Of a DNA stretch of 64,000 bases, positions 32,683 to 42,147 are shown piece by piece. The notes below the pieces were generated by a model, which made no database searches, was not told the DNA's origin, and worked only from the letters and a program-made list of their open reading frames with translations. Each line of letters starts with the position of its first letter. Position 1 is the stretch's first letter. The position numbers and the translations under genes were made by a program. Source of the stretch: Acetobacter ghanensis (lineage in GTDB: Bacteria; Pseudomonadota; Alphaproteobacteria; Acetobacterales; Acetobacteraceae); contig NZ_LN609302.1 in assembly GCF_001499675.1 (NCBI RefSeq), positions 342,896 to 406,895 of the forward strand, read 5' to 3'.

Positions 32683-32855
32683 GATGCTGTTCTCCACGTG
32701 GTTTTCATGCAGGCTGAAAAAGGTACTGTTTTTTTGGTCCTGTCATGGTTTTTCGTCAAGCAATTCAGGCACCAGCCTCTCGCTGCCAGCACTGGACGAC
32801 ACCCGCGCAAACGCGCCACATAGGCCAGACAGGATTTTTTACGACGGAAGCAGAC

Positions 32856-33269
32856 ATGAAACATCTTTCTCTTTTTTCCGCCTTACTGGGGCTGGCCGCA
32901 GTTCCGGCAATGGCCGCGCCACATACAACACCATCTGCCGAGACCTCCACCCAGATCCAGACCAACTTCCCCACCGCCACCTTTATGGGCACATGGACCG
33001 TGCGGGCCGAAGTGCCGCCCTTTACGGTTGCTGGCAACAAGGCACTTGGCCCGGCAGCCAGACTGCTGGTGACAGTGCCCGAAATCTACGCCGTGAACAT
33101 TGGAGAAAGCCGGTTTAGCCTGAGCCGAAAAAGCGGCTCCGTCTGGTCCGGAACAGAGCATGACACAACCATGACCATGACTCTGGTCTCACCCAATGCC
33201 GGAAAAATTCTGATTACCAATACCAATGGGCACAAGGTGGAAGTTCCCCTGTACCGTAACGACCCCTGA
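32856..33269 (+). CDS. Small secreted protein of unknown function
   Basis: The start at 32856 (MKHLSLFSALLGLAAVPAMA) gives a clear Sec signal peptide and has GGAAG upstream. The mature part of about 118 residues is predicted to be mostly beta strands (FMGTWTVRAEVPPFTV, MTMTLVSPNAGKILITN). There are no Cys residues and no recognised domain. It probably acts in the periplasm. Confidence 0.72.
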   Translation: MKHLSLFSALLGLAAVPAMAAPHTTPSAETSTQIQTNFPTATFMGTWTVRAEVPPFTVAGNKALGPAARLLVTVPEIYAVNIGESRFSLSRKSGSVWSGTEHDTTMTMTLVSPNAGKILITNTNGHKVEVPLYRNDP

Positions 33270-33290
33270 GCAGCCATTGCGCCGGGTTTT

Positions 33291-33323
33291 TCCTCCCATC
33301 CGCACCGGTGGCGTATGGGAGGA
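33291..33323. terminator. Inverted repeat between convergent genes
   Basis: A 9-bp stem (TCCTCCCAT with ATGGGAGGA) with an inner GC-rich loop lies between the secreted-protein stop and the DnaJ stop. It may terminate one or both genes, though no T run follows on either strand. Confidence 0.4.
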
Positions 33324-33331
33324 ACAGCGCT

Positions 33332-34243
33332 TTACCCGTTAGCGACTTCGGGCGTCCAACCCTTGAGGAAAGCCTCTAAAGCCGCATCGGGCTTGCCAAC
33401 CTTGACTTCCAGCCGAACGTAAAGGTTGCCAGCTTCCTTACTGCCGTGTGCCTGCACACCTTTGCCGCGCAGGCGCAGCACGGTGCCGGTATCGGACCCG
33501 GCAGGCACGTTCATTTTGACCGTACCTGTTGGCGTGGGCACCATAATGGGGCCACCCAGCACTGCCGTTTTCAAATCTACCGGCAGCGTTTCCCGCAGGT
33601 CATCCCCTTCACGCGTGAAGGTCGCATCTGGCAAAACGGTGACCGTAATCAGCGCATCACCCGGCGGACCACCCTGTACACCGGGCATCCCCTTGCCGCG
33701 CAGACGCAGGACTTTGCCATCCTCCATACCGGGCGGAATGCGCACATCCAGCGTGGCGCCATCGGGCAGGTTCACGCGCGATGTGGCCCCGTTAACAGCA
33801 TCCAGAAAACTGACATTGAGCGAGAAGGACCGGTCCGCCCCTTTGCGCGGCCCGGCACGGCGCGCGCGCCCACCGCCACCAAACATGCTGCCGAACAGGT
33901 CGCTCAGGTCTTCTTCCTGAAAACCGCCCATGCCCGGGCCGCCGGGGCGGAACCCGCCAGCGCCGCCAAACCCACCGCCACCAAAGCCGCCTGCTCCAAA
34001 TCCGGGATGGCGCTCCTGCCCGGAGGCATCAATCTCACCCCGGTCAAAGCGGGCGCGTTTATCCGCGTCGGACAGCAGATCGTTGGCCTGATTGAGAGCC
34101 TTGAATTCTTCCTCGGCTTTTTTGTCCCCCGGATTCAGGTCCGGGTGGTATTTTTTTGCCAGTTTGCGATAGGCCTTGCGGATATCGTCCTGACTGGCTG
34201 TTTTGGAAATACCCAATACTGAATATGGATCGCGCTCACTCAT
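33332..34243 (-). CDS. DnaJ-type chaperone without zinc finger (CbpA-like)
   Basis: A 303-aa co-chaperone. The N-terminal J domain ([20 protein letters not shown]) has the HPD motif in [12 protein letters not shown] Gly/Phe-rich linker ([18 protein letters not shown]) follows, then two C-terminal beta-barrel substrate-binding domains. The Cys-rich zinc-finger repeats of DnaJ are absent, placing it in the CbpA/DjlA-like class II group. It probably stimulates DnaK. An upstream short frame overlaps its ATG. Confidence 0.92.
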   Translation of the reverse strand: MSERDPYSVLGISKTASQDDIRKAYRKLAKKYHPDLNPGDKKAEEEFKALNQANDLLSDADKRARFDRGEIDASGQERHPGFGAGGFGGGGFGGAGGFRPGGPGMGGFQEEDLSDLFGSMFGGGGRARRAGPRKGADRSFSLNVSFLDAVNGATSRVNLPDGATLDVRIPPGMEDGKVLRLRGKGMPGVQGGPPGDALITVTVLPDATFTREGDDLRETLPVDLKTAVLGGPIMVPTPTGTVKMNVPAGSDTGTVLRLRGKGVQAHGSKEAGNLYVRLEVKVGKPDAALEAFLKGWTPEVANG

Positions 34244-34371
34244 GCAGCCGTCCCTTCCCCCATCCTGTTACCGACACCGGGCCGCGCCATACGCCGCCCT
34301 CGCCCAGCCATTACCCCGGACCGGGCGTTCAGGCGGGGTTTGTAAAAAGCCTCCGCCAAACCTGTAGTCAT
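34240..34371 (-). CDS. Possible small ORF translationally coupled to the DnaJ-type gene
   Basis: A 43-codon frame from the ATG at 34371 ends in a TGA that overlaps the downstream ATG (ATGA). The product would be basic ([20 protein letters not shown], then Arg/Gly-rich). A GGAG lies about 12 bases upstream. It may be a leader peptide or chance; no family was recognised. Confidence 0.25.
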   Translation of the reverse strand: MTTGLAEAFYKPRLNARSGVMAGRGRRMARPGVGNRMGEGTAA

Positions 34372-34664
34372 TAAATTCCGTCTCCATATCACCGTGCCTG
34401 TCGGGCCTGTATGTGTTTGCGCCCGGCACCGTTTTTTCAACATGTTACCTTTAATAATGGGAACGCGACCCTAGCCGGTCAATGGAGCGTGAGCGAAAGC
34501 CACATGTGCGCCAAAAGGATAAACTGGCGCGCAAAAACGGAAACCCTCGTCTGGCCCCTGTCCGGCTGCGCCTTTATTCTTTATAAAGTCGGGACCATAA
34601 GAGCGCTATGCCAGACAGCAGCAGGCTGTTGGCGGCTCGTAACGGATTGATTGGAGACCCCCGC
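34372..34664. other. Gene-free spacer between the DnaJ and ubiK genes
   Basis: This spacer should carry the divergent promoters for both genes. No RNA gene, riboswitch or strong hairpin was recognised. Confidence 0.4.
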
Positions 34665-34955
34665 ATGGCTGACAAACCGCGCTTTTTTGATGATCTTGCA
34701 GGTGTTGCCGGAGGTGCCGTATCCGCACTGACCGGAGTGCGTGAAGAAATGAACGCCATTGTCCGCAGCCGTGTGGACGAGGTGCTGACCAGCCTGCAGG
34801 TTGTCCGTCGCGAAGAATTTGAAGTCATGCGTGAGTTGGCGGCGCAGGCCCGTATTGGTCAGGAAAATGCCGAACGCCGCCTGAGGGAACTGGAAGCACG
34901 GGTAGAAGCGCTGGAACAGCACGTAACCGGTGGCCACCATAACAGCGCACATTAA
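34665..34955 (+). CDS. ubiK: Ubiquinone biosynthesis accessory factor UbiK-like (BMFP domain)
   Basis: A 96-aa membrane-fusogenic coiled-coil protein of the UbiK/YqiC family, which assists ubiquinone synthesis under aerobic conditions. The start at 34665 (MADKPRFFDDLAGVAGGAVS) has GGAG upstream. The family pattern is clear: an N-terminal amphipathic segment, then REEFEVMRELAAQARIGQEN and a C-terminal heptad coil (RRLRELEARVEALEQ). Confidence 0.85.
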   Translation: MADKPRFFDDLAGVAGGAVSALTGVREEMNAIVRSRVDEVLTSLQVVRREEFEVMRELAAQARIGQENAERRLRELEARVEALEQHVTGGHHNSAH

Positions 34956-35017
34956 GGCCTGAACGGTCGCCTACAGTCCCGCTTTTGTTTTTTGACCGCA
35001 GGCACGGGAGTCACGCC

Positions 35018-35518
35018 ATGCCAGCCCTGACAACCGGTTCTACCGTACCCCCCACCAACCCGCTGGACCTGATGGAACAGGTTATTGGCGGGCATGGCTG
35101 GACCTTTGACCGCTGCACCCCAACCGAAATGGCGGCGGAAGCCCCCGCCAGATGGTGCGACTACGGATTATTTTTTTCGTGGTCGGCAGAGTTGGGCACC
35201 ATACTGTTCACCTGCGCCTTTGACCTGCGCGTAAGCCCGGACATGCGCGTGGCTCTGTATGAGCTGATCGGTCTGGCCAATGAGCAGGTGTGGGTCGGCC
35301 ACTTTAGTGTGGATACGGAAGACGGCGTTCTGCTGTTCCGCCACGCCCTGCTGCTGCGGGGCATGGAAAACGCCACCGACATTTTTGAAGACATGATCGA
35401 CATTGCCCTGACCGAGTGTGAGCGTTTTTACCCGGCCTTGCGCTTTTTCCTTACCGGCGGCCTAAGTGCTGCGGATGCGCTGGCCTCGGCCATGCTGGAT
35501 TGTCATGGAGAAGCATGA
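35018..35518 (+). CDS. YbjN domain-containing protein
   Basis: A 166-aa protein with a YbjN-like fold related to type III secretion chaperones: WSAELGTILFTCAFDLRVSP, ELIGLANEQVWVGHFSVDTEDGVLLFRHALL and FEDMIDIALTECERFYPAL. Its biochemical role is unknown. The start at 35018 has GGGAG nine bases upstream. The stop overlaps the likely true proC start at 35515, so the two genes form a coupled pair. Confidence 0.85.
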   Translation: MPALTTGSTVPPTNPLDLMEQVIGGHGWTFDRCTPTEMAAEAPARWCDYGLFFSWSAELGTILFTCAFDLRVSPDMRVALYELIGLANEQVWVGHFSVDTEDGVLLFRHALLLRGMENATDIFEDMIDIALTECERFYPALRFFLTGGLSAADALASAMLDCHGEA

Positions 35519-35570
35519 ACATGACTGACCTTTCCCCCCTTCCTCCATTCTGCTTGTCGGATGTGGCAAA

Positions 35571-36341
35571 ATGGGCGGCGCAATGCTGGAAGGCTGGCTA
35601 AAGGCTGGTCTGGCCCCCTCCGTTGTTATTGACCGCCATATGGCCGACCTGCCCGCCCCCCACCGGGTTGTGCGGTCCATACAGGATGTTCCGGCCGATT
35701 TTACGCCCGATGTCATTATTGTTGCGGTCAAACCGCAAAAGGCCAACCCTGTGCTGGCCGAACTGGCCCAGCGTTACGGGCAGGCAACCCTGCTTTCCGT
35801 CATGGCGGGGCGCACCATTGCCAGCCTGCATGAGGTCTACCTGCAAGCCAACCCGAAGGCCTGCCCGGTCATTATCCGTTCCATGCCCAACACGCCCTGC
35901 GCACTGGGCGCTGGTATGAGCGGCCTATATGCCCCGCCCAACGCAACAGCTCCGCAAAAAGCCCATTGTGATGCCCTGCTTAAAGCTGTGGGGGAAACCG
36001 TCTGGGTGGAAGAGGAAGGGCTGATCGACTCCGTTGCTGCCATTTCCGGCAGTGGTCCAGCCTATGTTTTTCTAATGGCTGAACTGTTGGAAAAAGCCGG
36101 GGTAGAGCAGGGTCTACCCGCAGACGTTGCCCGCAAGCTGGCCCGCGGCACCCTGTATGGCGCAGGCTGTATGCTGCACACCCTGCCAACCGATGCGGAT
36201 GAGCTACGCCGCAATGTTACCAGCCCCGGCGGCACCACGGCAGAAGCTCTTAAGATCATGATGGCCCCCCAAGCTTGGCCAGCCACAACCTCCGCAGCCA
36301 TTGCCGCCGCCGTGCACCGCGCCAAGGAGCTGGCCAGCTAG
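35571..36341 (+). CDS. proC: Pyrroline-5-carboxylate reductase ProC, 5' end frameshifted
   Basis: Last step of proline synthesis. The open frame from 35571 begins inside the Rossmann motif (MGGAMLEGWL). The missing residues SILLVGCGK are encoded just upstream in the same frame but have no start codon there. A proper start (ATG at 35515 or 35521) lies one frame away, and one extra C in the 6-base C run at 35534-35539 would join them into a protein of about 275 aa. The rest is intact: IVAVKPQ, RSMPNTPC, SGSGPAYVF and the C-terminal VTSPGGTTAEAL signature. Sequencing error or a recent mutation is likely. Confidence 0.9.
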   Translation: MGGAMLEGWLKAGLAPSVVIDRHMADLPAPHRVVRSIQDVPADFTPDVIIVAVKPQKANPVLAELAQRYGQATLLSVMAGRTIASLHEVYLQANPKACPVIIRSMPNTPCALGAGMSGLYAPPNATAPQKAHCDALLKAVGETVWVEEEGLIDSVAAISGSGPAYVFLMAELLEKAGVEQGLPADVARKLARGTLYGAGCMLHTLPTDADELRRNVTSPGGTTAEALKIMMAPQAWPATTSAAIAAAVHRAKELAS

Positions 36342-36417
36342 GCTTTGCCACCCCACCTTGCTTTTTCAGGCGCAATGCCTGCCCTGCTTTTGACTGCTTA
36401 TGCGACAGGTCTTTGAT

Positions 36418-37077
36418 ATGGATAATGACGACTTTGACACAGCCCTTGTCTCGGCTGCCCTAACTCTGGCGGAAGAGCGGGGCTGGGCCTCCGTTACCGT
36501 GCTGGCTGCGGCCCGTCAGGCAGGGCTGCCTCTACCCGAGGCCCGGCGCCGTTTTCCTCTCAAGGCCAGCATCCTGCTCCGCCTTGGCCGCATGGCCGAT
36601 GATGTGGCGCTGGCGGATGACATGATTTGTGGCGCCGTGCGCGAACGCCTGTTTGACCTTCTGATGCGCAGGCTGGATGTGTTCCAGCAGTACCGCGGCG
36701 GTCTTCAGTCCGTCTTTCGTAGCCTGCCATTCGACCCCGCTCTGACCATTATGCTGGGGGGCGCTACTGTGGAAAGTATGCGCTGGATGGCCGATGCCGC
36801 TGGAATTAATGCCAACGGCATACGGGGCTTTGTGCATGTTAACATGCTTGTTGCCGTTTGGACGCACACCCTGCGGGTCTGGGAAAAGGACGAAAGCCCG
36901 GATATGGGCAGCACCATGGCCGCCCTAGATCAGGCATTGGACAAGGCAGGCCGGTTTGGATTGTTCCCCACCAATACAGATGAGGCCGCTACGCAGGACG
37001 GGCTGGCAGATCTGGACGACGTGGCAGACATGGACGCAGGCTTTGCTGCCCCCAGAATATCGGCACAGGACCTCTAA
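36418..37077 (+). CDS. TetR-like transcriptional regulator
   Basis: A 219-aa protein with an N-terminal helix-turn-helix of TetR type (ALTLAEERGWASVTVLAAAR, then AGLPLPEARRRFPLKASIL) and an all-helical C-terminal part. The ATG at 36418 is preferred over 36400 because AGG is suitably spaced. The ligand is unknown. It lies 76 bp after proC in the same direction. The last 40 residues are acidic and probably disordered. Confidence 0.75.
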   Translation: MDNDDFDTALVSAALTLAEERGWASVTVLAAARQAGLPLPEARRRFPLKASILLRLGRMADDVALADDMICGAVRERLFDLLMRRLDVFQQYRGGLQSVFRSLPFDPALTIMLGGATVESMRWMADAAGINANGIRGFVHVNMLVAVWTHTLRVWEKDESPDMGSTMAALDQALDKAGRFGLFPTNTDEAATQDGLADLDDVADMDAGFAAPRISAQDL

Positions 37078-37146
37078 TTTCCTAATAACCGGCCTTTACG
37101 ACTGTACCCTGTTTGGCTTAAAAGAGGCGCAGGCAGTTCAGGCCAT

Positions 37147-37221
37147 TGGGGCGTAGCCAAGCGGTAAGGCAGCGGATTTTGATTCCGCCATGCGGAGGTT
37201 CGAATCCTCCCGCCCCAGCCA
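37147..37221 (+). tRNA. tRNA-Gln (TTG)
   Basis: The 75-nt cloverleaf has acceptor TGGGGCG paired with CGCCCCA, discriminator G and an encoded CCA. The anticodon loop reads TTTTGAT, with anticodon TTG, and the T arm contains GGTTCGAATCC. Confidence 0.95.
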
Positions 37222-37460
37222 GAACCTGTTTTCCCCTTTTCTTTCCATCGGGTAACAGCCTCCCTCTGCTCCTGAGCATTGCAGGGCAATGGCCTGTTTT
37301 GGCCATTACGGCAGCTACGCCATGCAAAAATCAGACCATATTGGTGCTATTTTTTACCTCTACGCGGTTTTGATGCGCTCCATACGTAGCCATACCATCA
37401 GCATTTTGCTCTCATCGCGCCTCAAATCAGTCTGTCTTTTGGATATCATTCAACGTTCCC

Positions 37461-38699
37461 ATGCCTGACCCTGCCCCTTCTCCCTCCCTCCTGCGTCAAC
37501 CCGGGTTGCCTGCCGCCATTGGGGCGCGTGCTCTTTCCGCCTTTGCCGGGCAGGTGCAGGCCGTTGCTGTTGGCTGGCAGATTTATGCCCTCACTCATAG
37601 TGCGGCCGCCCTTGGGTTTGTGGGACTTGCGCAGTTTTTGCCCATGGTTGCGTTCATTTTTATTGGGGGACATGCGGCAGACCAGCACAACCGCCAGCGC
37701 ATTGTGGTCATCTGCCAGAGCATAGAACTACTGGCGGCGGCGTTTATGGCTTACGCCTCTTTTACGCACCAACTAACTGCCAGTATGATTTACGGGCTGG
37801 TTGTCGTGTTTGGCACCTGCAAGGCGTTTGAAATGCCTGCCCAGCAAACATTTCTGCCCTCCCTTGTGCCTCCCGCCCTGTTCCCGCGTGCAACAGCACT
37901 TTCTTCTTCCCTGTTTCAGGTCGCAAGTATTGCCGGGCCATCGCTTGGTGGAGTGCTGTACGGTCTGGGAGCCGGGGTCTGTTACACAACCTGCGCAGTC
38001 AGTTTTGCCATAGCCGCACTGGCGACATGGTCTATGGTTATGACCAACCCAGCCCGCCCCCGCCAGCGTGCAACACTGGCGGCCATTTTTGGTGGCATAG
38101 CCTTTTTGCGGCGGAAACCAACCATGCTGGGCGCAATCTCGCTTGACCTGTTTGCCGTGCTCTTGGGCGGCGCTACAGCCATGCTGCCCATTTTTGCCAC
38201 TGACATTCTACATGCCGGGCCATGGGGGCTTGGCCTTTTACGTGCGGCCCCCGCCATTGGCGCGTTGGTTGTTGCCACCGTGCTCGCCCGCCACCCGCTG
38301 GGCCGCCATGCTGGGCGATGGATGTTTGCCTCTGTGGCCATTTTTGGCGTTGCCACCATTCTGTTCGGCTTTTCCCACTCCACGGTGTTATCCGTACTCA
38401 TGCTGGCCATTCTGGGCGGAGCGGACGTTATTAGCGTTATGGTGCGGGGCGCACTGGTGCAGCTTGGCACCCCGGACGAAATGCGGGGCCGCGTATCTGC
38501 CGTGAATATGCTGTTTATCGGGTCGTCCAACCAGTTGGGAGAATTTGAAAGTGGCATGTTGGCCGCTGTCATGGGGCCTGTGCCCGCTGTTGTGCTGGGT
38601 GGCCTTGGCACGCTGGTTATAACTGGTGTGTGGATGGGCCTGTTCCCCGGCCTGCGCAAACTGGACAAGCTGGAAGATATTACAACCGAGACGCGCTAA
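37461..38699 (+). CDS. MFS transporter (EntS-like)
   Basis: A 412-aa major facilitator with about 12 hydrophobic segments. The N-terminal half contains FAGQVQAVAVGWQIYALTHS and the loop GGHAADQHNRQRIV, matching the MFS motif A position; a second copy is diverged. It resembles the enterobactin-exporter EntS and multidrug groups. Substrate is unknown. There is no clear ribosome site. It ends at a terminator shared with the convergent HU gene. Confidence 0.85.
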   Translation: MPDPAPSPSLLRQPGLPAAIGARALSAFAGQVQAVAVGWQIYALTHSAAALGFVGLAQFLPMVAFIFIGGHAADQHNRQRIVVICQSIELLAAAFMAYASFTHQLTASMIYGLVVVFGTCKAFEMPAQQTFLPSLVPPALFPRATALSSSLFQVASIAGPSLGGVLYGLGAGVCYTTCAVSFAIAALATWSMVMTNPARPRQRATLAAIFGGIAFLRRKPTMLGAISLDLFAVLLGGATAMLPIFATDILHAGPWGLGLLRAAPAIGALVVATVLARHPLGRHAGRWMFASVAIFGVATILFGFSHSTVLSVLMLAILGGADVISVMVRGALVQLGTPDEMRGRVSAVNMLFIGSSNQLGEFESGMLAAVMGPVPAVVLGGLGTLVITGVWMGLFPGLRKLDKLEDITTETR

Positions 38700-38711
38700 C
38701 CCGGACAATAA

Positions 38712-38746
38712 AAAAGCCGCCCCGAAAAAAAATCGGTGCGGCTTTT
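38712..38746. terminator. Bidirectional terminator between the MFS and HU genes
   Basis: AAAAGCCGC at 38712-38720 pairs with GCGGCTTTT at 38738-38746, with inner CCGA/TCGG pairs. A-rich and T-rich flanks on both sides allow termination in either direction. Confidence 0.75.
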
Positions 38747-38785
38747 ACAATCATTCCACCAGAAAATGGCAGAAGAGGTCTTACC

Positions 38786-39055
38786 TCAGACAGCTTTTTT
38801 AAGATTGGGGCTGGCTTTAAAACGAACCGTTTTACCAGCCTTGACCTTGACCGGCTCACCCGTGCGCGGGTTAAGCGCCTTACGGGCTTTTGTTTTGCGA
38901 ACCGTGAACGTACCAAAAGACGGCAGGGTAAACCCACCCTCACGCTTGAGTTCAACCACAATGGCGTCAATAAGGTCATTCGCTGCCTGATTGGCGGCAA
39001 CCCCTGTGCAGTTGATCGAATCCTGGATCACTGCTGCAATAAAGGCCTTGCTCAT
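38786..39055 (-). CDS. hup: HU family DNA-binding protein
   Basis: An 89-aa nucleoid protein. It shows the HU fold: helix-turn-helix N-terminus (MSKAFIAAVIQDSINCTGVA), the GGFTLPSFGTFTVRKTKAR strand region, and the DNA-binding arm LNPRTGEPVKVKAGKTVRFK with the intercalating-Pro segment. It is probably an HU homodimer rather than IHF. The upstream region is AT-rich. Confidence 0.92.
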   Translation of the reverse strand: MSKAFIAAVIQDSINCTGVAANQAANDLIDAIVVELKREGGFTLPSFGTFTVRKTKARKALNPRTGEPVKVKAGKTVRFKASPNLKKAV

Positions 39056-39781
39056 AGAGTTACTGGCTCCCTTTCAGACAGAATTTTGTACATGACAATT
39101 ATTGAACGGATACGCCTAAAAGGCTTTACGGCTTGTAGTCACATTTTTTACAAATTACCAACATAAAAAATATATCTTTTTTCGATTCCTGCCGATGAGA
39201 ACAGCAAAAACGGAATCTGTGTCTTTACAGACACACCCCTCCACAACCGGCCTACCCGCTATGAAAGCACCAAACCGACTGGCATCCATACCCTCTATCC
39301 TATTGGAGATACAGGGTTATACCGCGTTATTACACAGGCCAGCAGAGCCGATATATGTGAGGATTTGCATAAACGTTTAATCCGCCACATCGTTTCTATT
39401 CCGAATAGAAAAATAATGCTCTCTATTCTCTATAAATGCAGATCATATCTTACGTTTTAATAACCATATTTATAATACAGGATGAGTTTATAAACTTTTT
39501 ATGGAAATGCCCGTACCACTTAATCCGAACACGCTCGGTCTCCCCATAGGGAGAACCAGAATAGGTATTAAAAATATATTTAATTAACCCGTATTTTCTT
39601 GTTCGTGCCCCCTCACTTCCGCGCAGAGCACAACAGAAAACCGTGGCCTTGCACAGCAGAACATCATGAGGAAGAAAAGTGCGCACACGCACGCTGCATA
39701 ACCAGACAAAGGGTTATGACTGACGCGGAAAGACGAATGTATGATACATTCATCAACCGACCAAATTTCCATTGGAAAATC
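39056..39781. other. AT-rich gene-free region between HU and tRNA-Gly
   Basis: This stretch of about 725 bp holds the HU promoter and otherwise no coding frame with protein-like character. It is distinctly AT-rich. No RNA gene, transposon end or repeat was recognised. Confidence 0.45.
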
Positions 39782-39856
39782 TGGAGCGGGCGATGGGATT
39801 CGAACCCACGACCCCAACCTTGGCAAGGTTGTGCTCTACCCCTGAGCTACGCCCGC
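39782..39856 (-). tRNA. tRNA-Gly (GCC)
   Basis: On the minus strand the acceptor GCGGGCG pairs with CGCCCGC, followed by discriminator T and CCA. The anticodon loop CTTGCCAAG gives GCC. The D arm (GTAGCTCAGGGGTAGAGCA) and T arm (GGTTCGAATCC) are canonical. Confidence 0.95.
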
Positions 39857-40037
39857 ATCAGATGGGCTCCTTTTATGGGGGTCTGCTCAATCGCGCAAGA
39901 GGGAAAATGCAAAAAAGCCGCTTTTTTTTCATACCCCTGCACGCACCTGTCATAATGCGGCCCTTTACCAGCCCTTGGCGGCCGGTTTACCCGCCTGCTA
40001 AACAGAAGCACGTTCCCGGCAGCAAGGAAGGAAAGCC

Positions 40038-42089
40038 GTGACCACGTCCTTATTCCGATCTCTGTACCATCAGGGATTTGTGCGCGTGGCAGCCTGCACG
40101 GTGCCCGTCACCCTTGCTGACCCCAAAGCCAATATGGACCAGATTCTGGCCGCCACCCGGACCTGTGCACAACAGGGCGTTGGGTTATGTGTTTTTCCCG
40201 AACTGGGGCTAAGCGGCTATTCGATTGAGGACCTGCTCCACCAAAGCGCGCTCCTCCATGCCGTGGAAACCACTCTGGCCGATCTGGCACGCGCTACGGA
40301 GGACCTGCTGCCTGTAGTGGTGGTGGGCGCTCCCCTCCGCCACGGGAATAGCCTGTATAATTGCGCCGTTGTGCTCCACCGGGGCCGCATTCTGGGTGTT
40401 GTGCCCAAGAGCTATCTGCCCAGCTATCGTGAATTTTACGAAGGGCGGCATTTTGCCGCTGGTGCCGCCATTCGTGGGCAGACCATGGCGCTAGGGGGGC
40501 AGACCGTGCCTTTTGGCGTGGACCTGCTGTTTACCGCGCAGGACGTTCCCGGCTTTTGTCTGGGGATCGAAATCTGCGAGGATATGTGGGTGCCCACTCC
40601 GCCCTCCGCCGCACAGGCCATGGCGGGGGCCACCGTGCTGGCCAACCTGTCCGCTAGCGATATTACTGTCGGCAAAGCGCGAACCCGCACCCTGCTCTGC
40701 CTCTCCCAATCCGCCCGGTGTGTCGCCGCCTACCTGTATGCTGCGGCGGGAGAAGGCGAGTCCACGACCGATCTGGCATGGGACGGGCAGACCGCCATTT
40801 TTGAAAATGGTGCCCTGTTAGCCAAAAGTGACCGCTTCCCCGCTGGCCCACGCGCCGTTGTTGCGGATGTTGACCTAACGCTACTCCGCCACGAACGCCT
40901 GCAAATGGGCACATTTGCAGACTGTGCCGCCATGACCGGCGCGCAGGACCGGGCATGGCGCTCCATCAGCTTTGAGCTTGCCCCTCCGGCAACAGACCTT
41001 GGCCTGCTGCGCCCCCTCTCCCGTTTTCCCTTTGTGCCAGCAGACCCCGCAAAGCTGGAACAGGACTGTTTTGAGGCCTTTGCCATTCAGGTCTCGGCTC
41101 TCAAACAACGCCTTAAAAGCTGCAAGGCTGCGGGCATGGTTATTGGCGTATCAGGCGGGCTGGACTCCACACATGCGCTGTTGGTGGCCGTACGCACAGC
41201 GGATGAACTGGGGTGGCCCAGAACAGCTATTCGGGGTTACACCATGCCCGGTTTTGGCACTACGGGGCAGACACTGGCCAGCGCCAACGCCCTGATGGAA
41301 CACTTGGGCATCCAGCGTGAAACACTGGATATCCGCCCAGCCGCCAGCCTTATGCTCCAGACCATTGGGCACCCTTTTGCCAGTGGCGAGCCTGTGCATG
41401 ACATTACGTTTGAAAATGTACAGGCCGGACTCCGTACGGACTTTCTGTTCCGTCTGGCCAACCAGCACAACAGCATTGTTATTGGTACGGGCGACCTGTC
41501 GGAGCTGGCGCTGGGGTGGTGCACTTACGGTGTGGGCGACCAGATGGCCCATTACAATGTAAATGCAGGTCTGCCCAAAACCCTTATCCAGCACCTTATC
41601 CGCTGGTGCATTGCCTCGGGCCACTTCCCTGCCGAGGTCTGCTCCGTACTTGGCACCGTGCTGGCAACCGAAATTTCGCCCGAGTTGATCCCGGCGGCAG
41701 AAGGAAGCAGCCAGAGCACGGAGGACACAATTGGCCCCTATGCACTGCATGACTTCACCCTTTACCACGTACTGCGCCACGGTTTTGGCCCTGCCCGCAT
41801 AGCCTTTATGGCCGAACAGGTCTGGCAAAATGCGGAACAGGGCGCATGGCCGCCGGGCTTTTTGCCGCAAGACCGCAAAAGCTATTCGCTGGCTGTCATC
41901 CGTAAATGGCTGAAAGTTTTTATGTTCCGCTTTTTTACCACCAGCCAGTTCAAACGCTCGGCCATGCCCAATGGTCCCAAGGTCATGGCCGGAGGCAGCC
42001 TCTCCCCCCGTGGGGACTGGCGCGCCCCCTCCGATGGCAATGCAACATTATGGCTAAAGGAGCTGGACGAGCATGTGCCTGAAGCCTGA
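40038..42089 (+). CDS. nadE: Glutamine-dependent NAD+ synthetase NadE
   Basis: Amidates nicotinate adenine dinucleotide to NAD+, using glutamine. It has 683 aa with a GTG start preceded by AAGGAAAG. The N-terminal nitrilase-type glutaminase has the Glu-Lys-Cys triad in FPELGLSGY, VPKSYLPSY and IEICEDMW. The C-terminal synthetase has the PP-loop SGGLDSTHAL and GTGDLSELALGW. This is the long two-domain form common in actinobacteria and many alphaproteobacteria. Confidence 0.96.
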   Translation: MTTSLFRSLYHQGFVRVAACTVPVTLADPKANMDQILAATRTCAQQGVGLCVFPELGLSGYSIEDLLHQSALLHAVETTLADLARATEDLLPVVVVGAPLRHGNSLYNCAVVLHRGRILGVVPKSYLPSYREFYEGRHFAAGAAIRGQTMALGGQTVPFGVDLLFTAQDVPGFCLGIEICEDMWVPTPPSAAQAMAGATVLANLSASDITVGKARTRTLLCLSQSARCVAAYLYAAAGEGESTTDLAWDGQTAIFENGALLAKSDRFPAGPRAVVADVDLTLLRHERLQMGTFADCAAMTGAQDRAWRSISFELAPPATDLGLLRPLSRFPFVPADPAKLEQDCFEAFAIQVSALKQRLKSCKAAGMVIGVSGGLDSTHALLVAVRTADELGWPRTAIRGYTMPGFGTTGQTLASANALMEHLGIQRETLDIRPAASLMLQTIGHPFASGEPVHDITFENVQAGLRTDFLFRLANQHNSIVIGTGDLSELALGWCTYGVGDQMAHYNVNAGLPKTLIQHLIRWCIASGHFPAEVCSVLGTVLATEISPELIPAAEGSSQSTEDTIGPYALHDFTLYHVLRHGFGPARIAFMAEQVWQNAEQGAWPPGFLPQDRKSYSLAVIRKWLKVFMFRFFTTSQFKRSAMPNGPKVMAGGSLSPRGDWRAPSDGNATLWLKELDEHVPEA

Positions 42090-42147
42090 AACAGCCCTAC
42101 GCGCGCGGAATGGCATTGTGCCCGGTCTTGGGCTATAAGCTGACACC

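Noticed and set aside
39960-40037. Small SRP RNA-like sequence (GGAAGGAAAGCC) before nadE
   Set aside because: Only the ribosome-site-like purine stretch matches; there is no hairpin or conserved SRP loop, and it functions as the nadE ribosome site.
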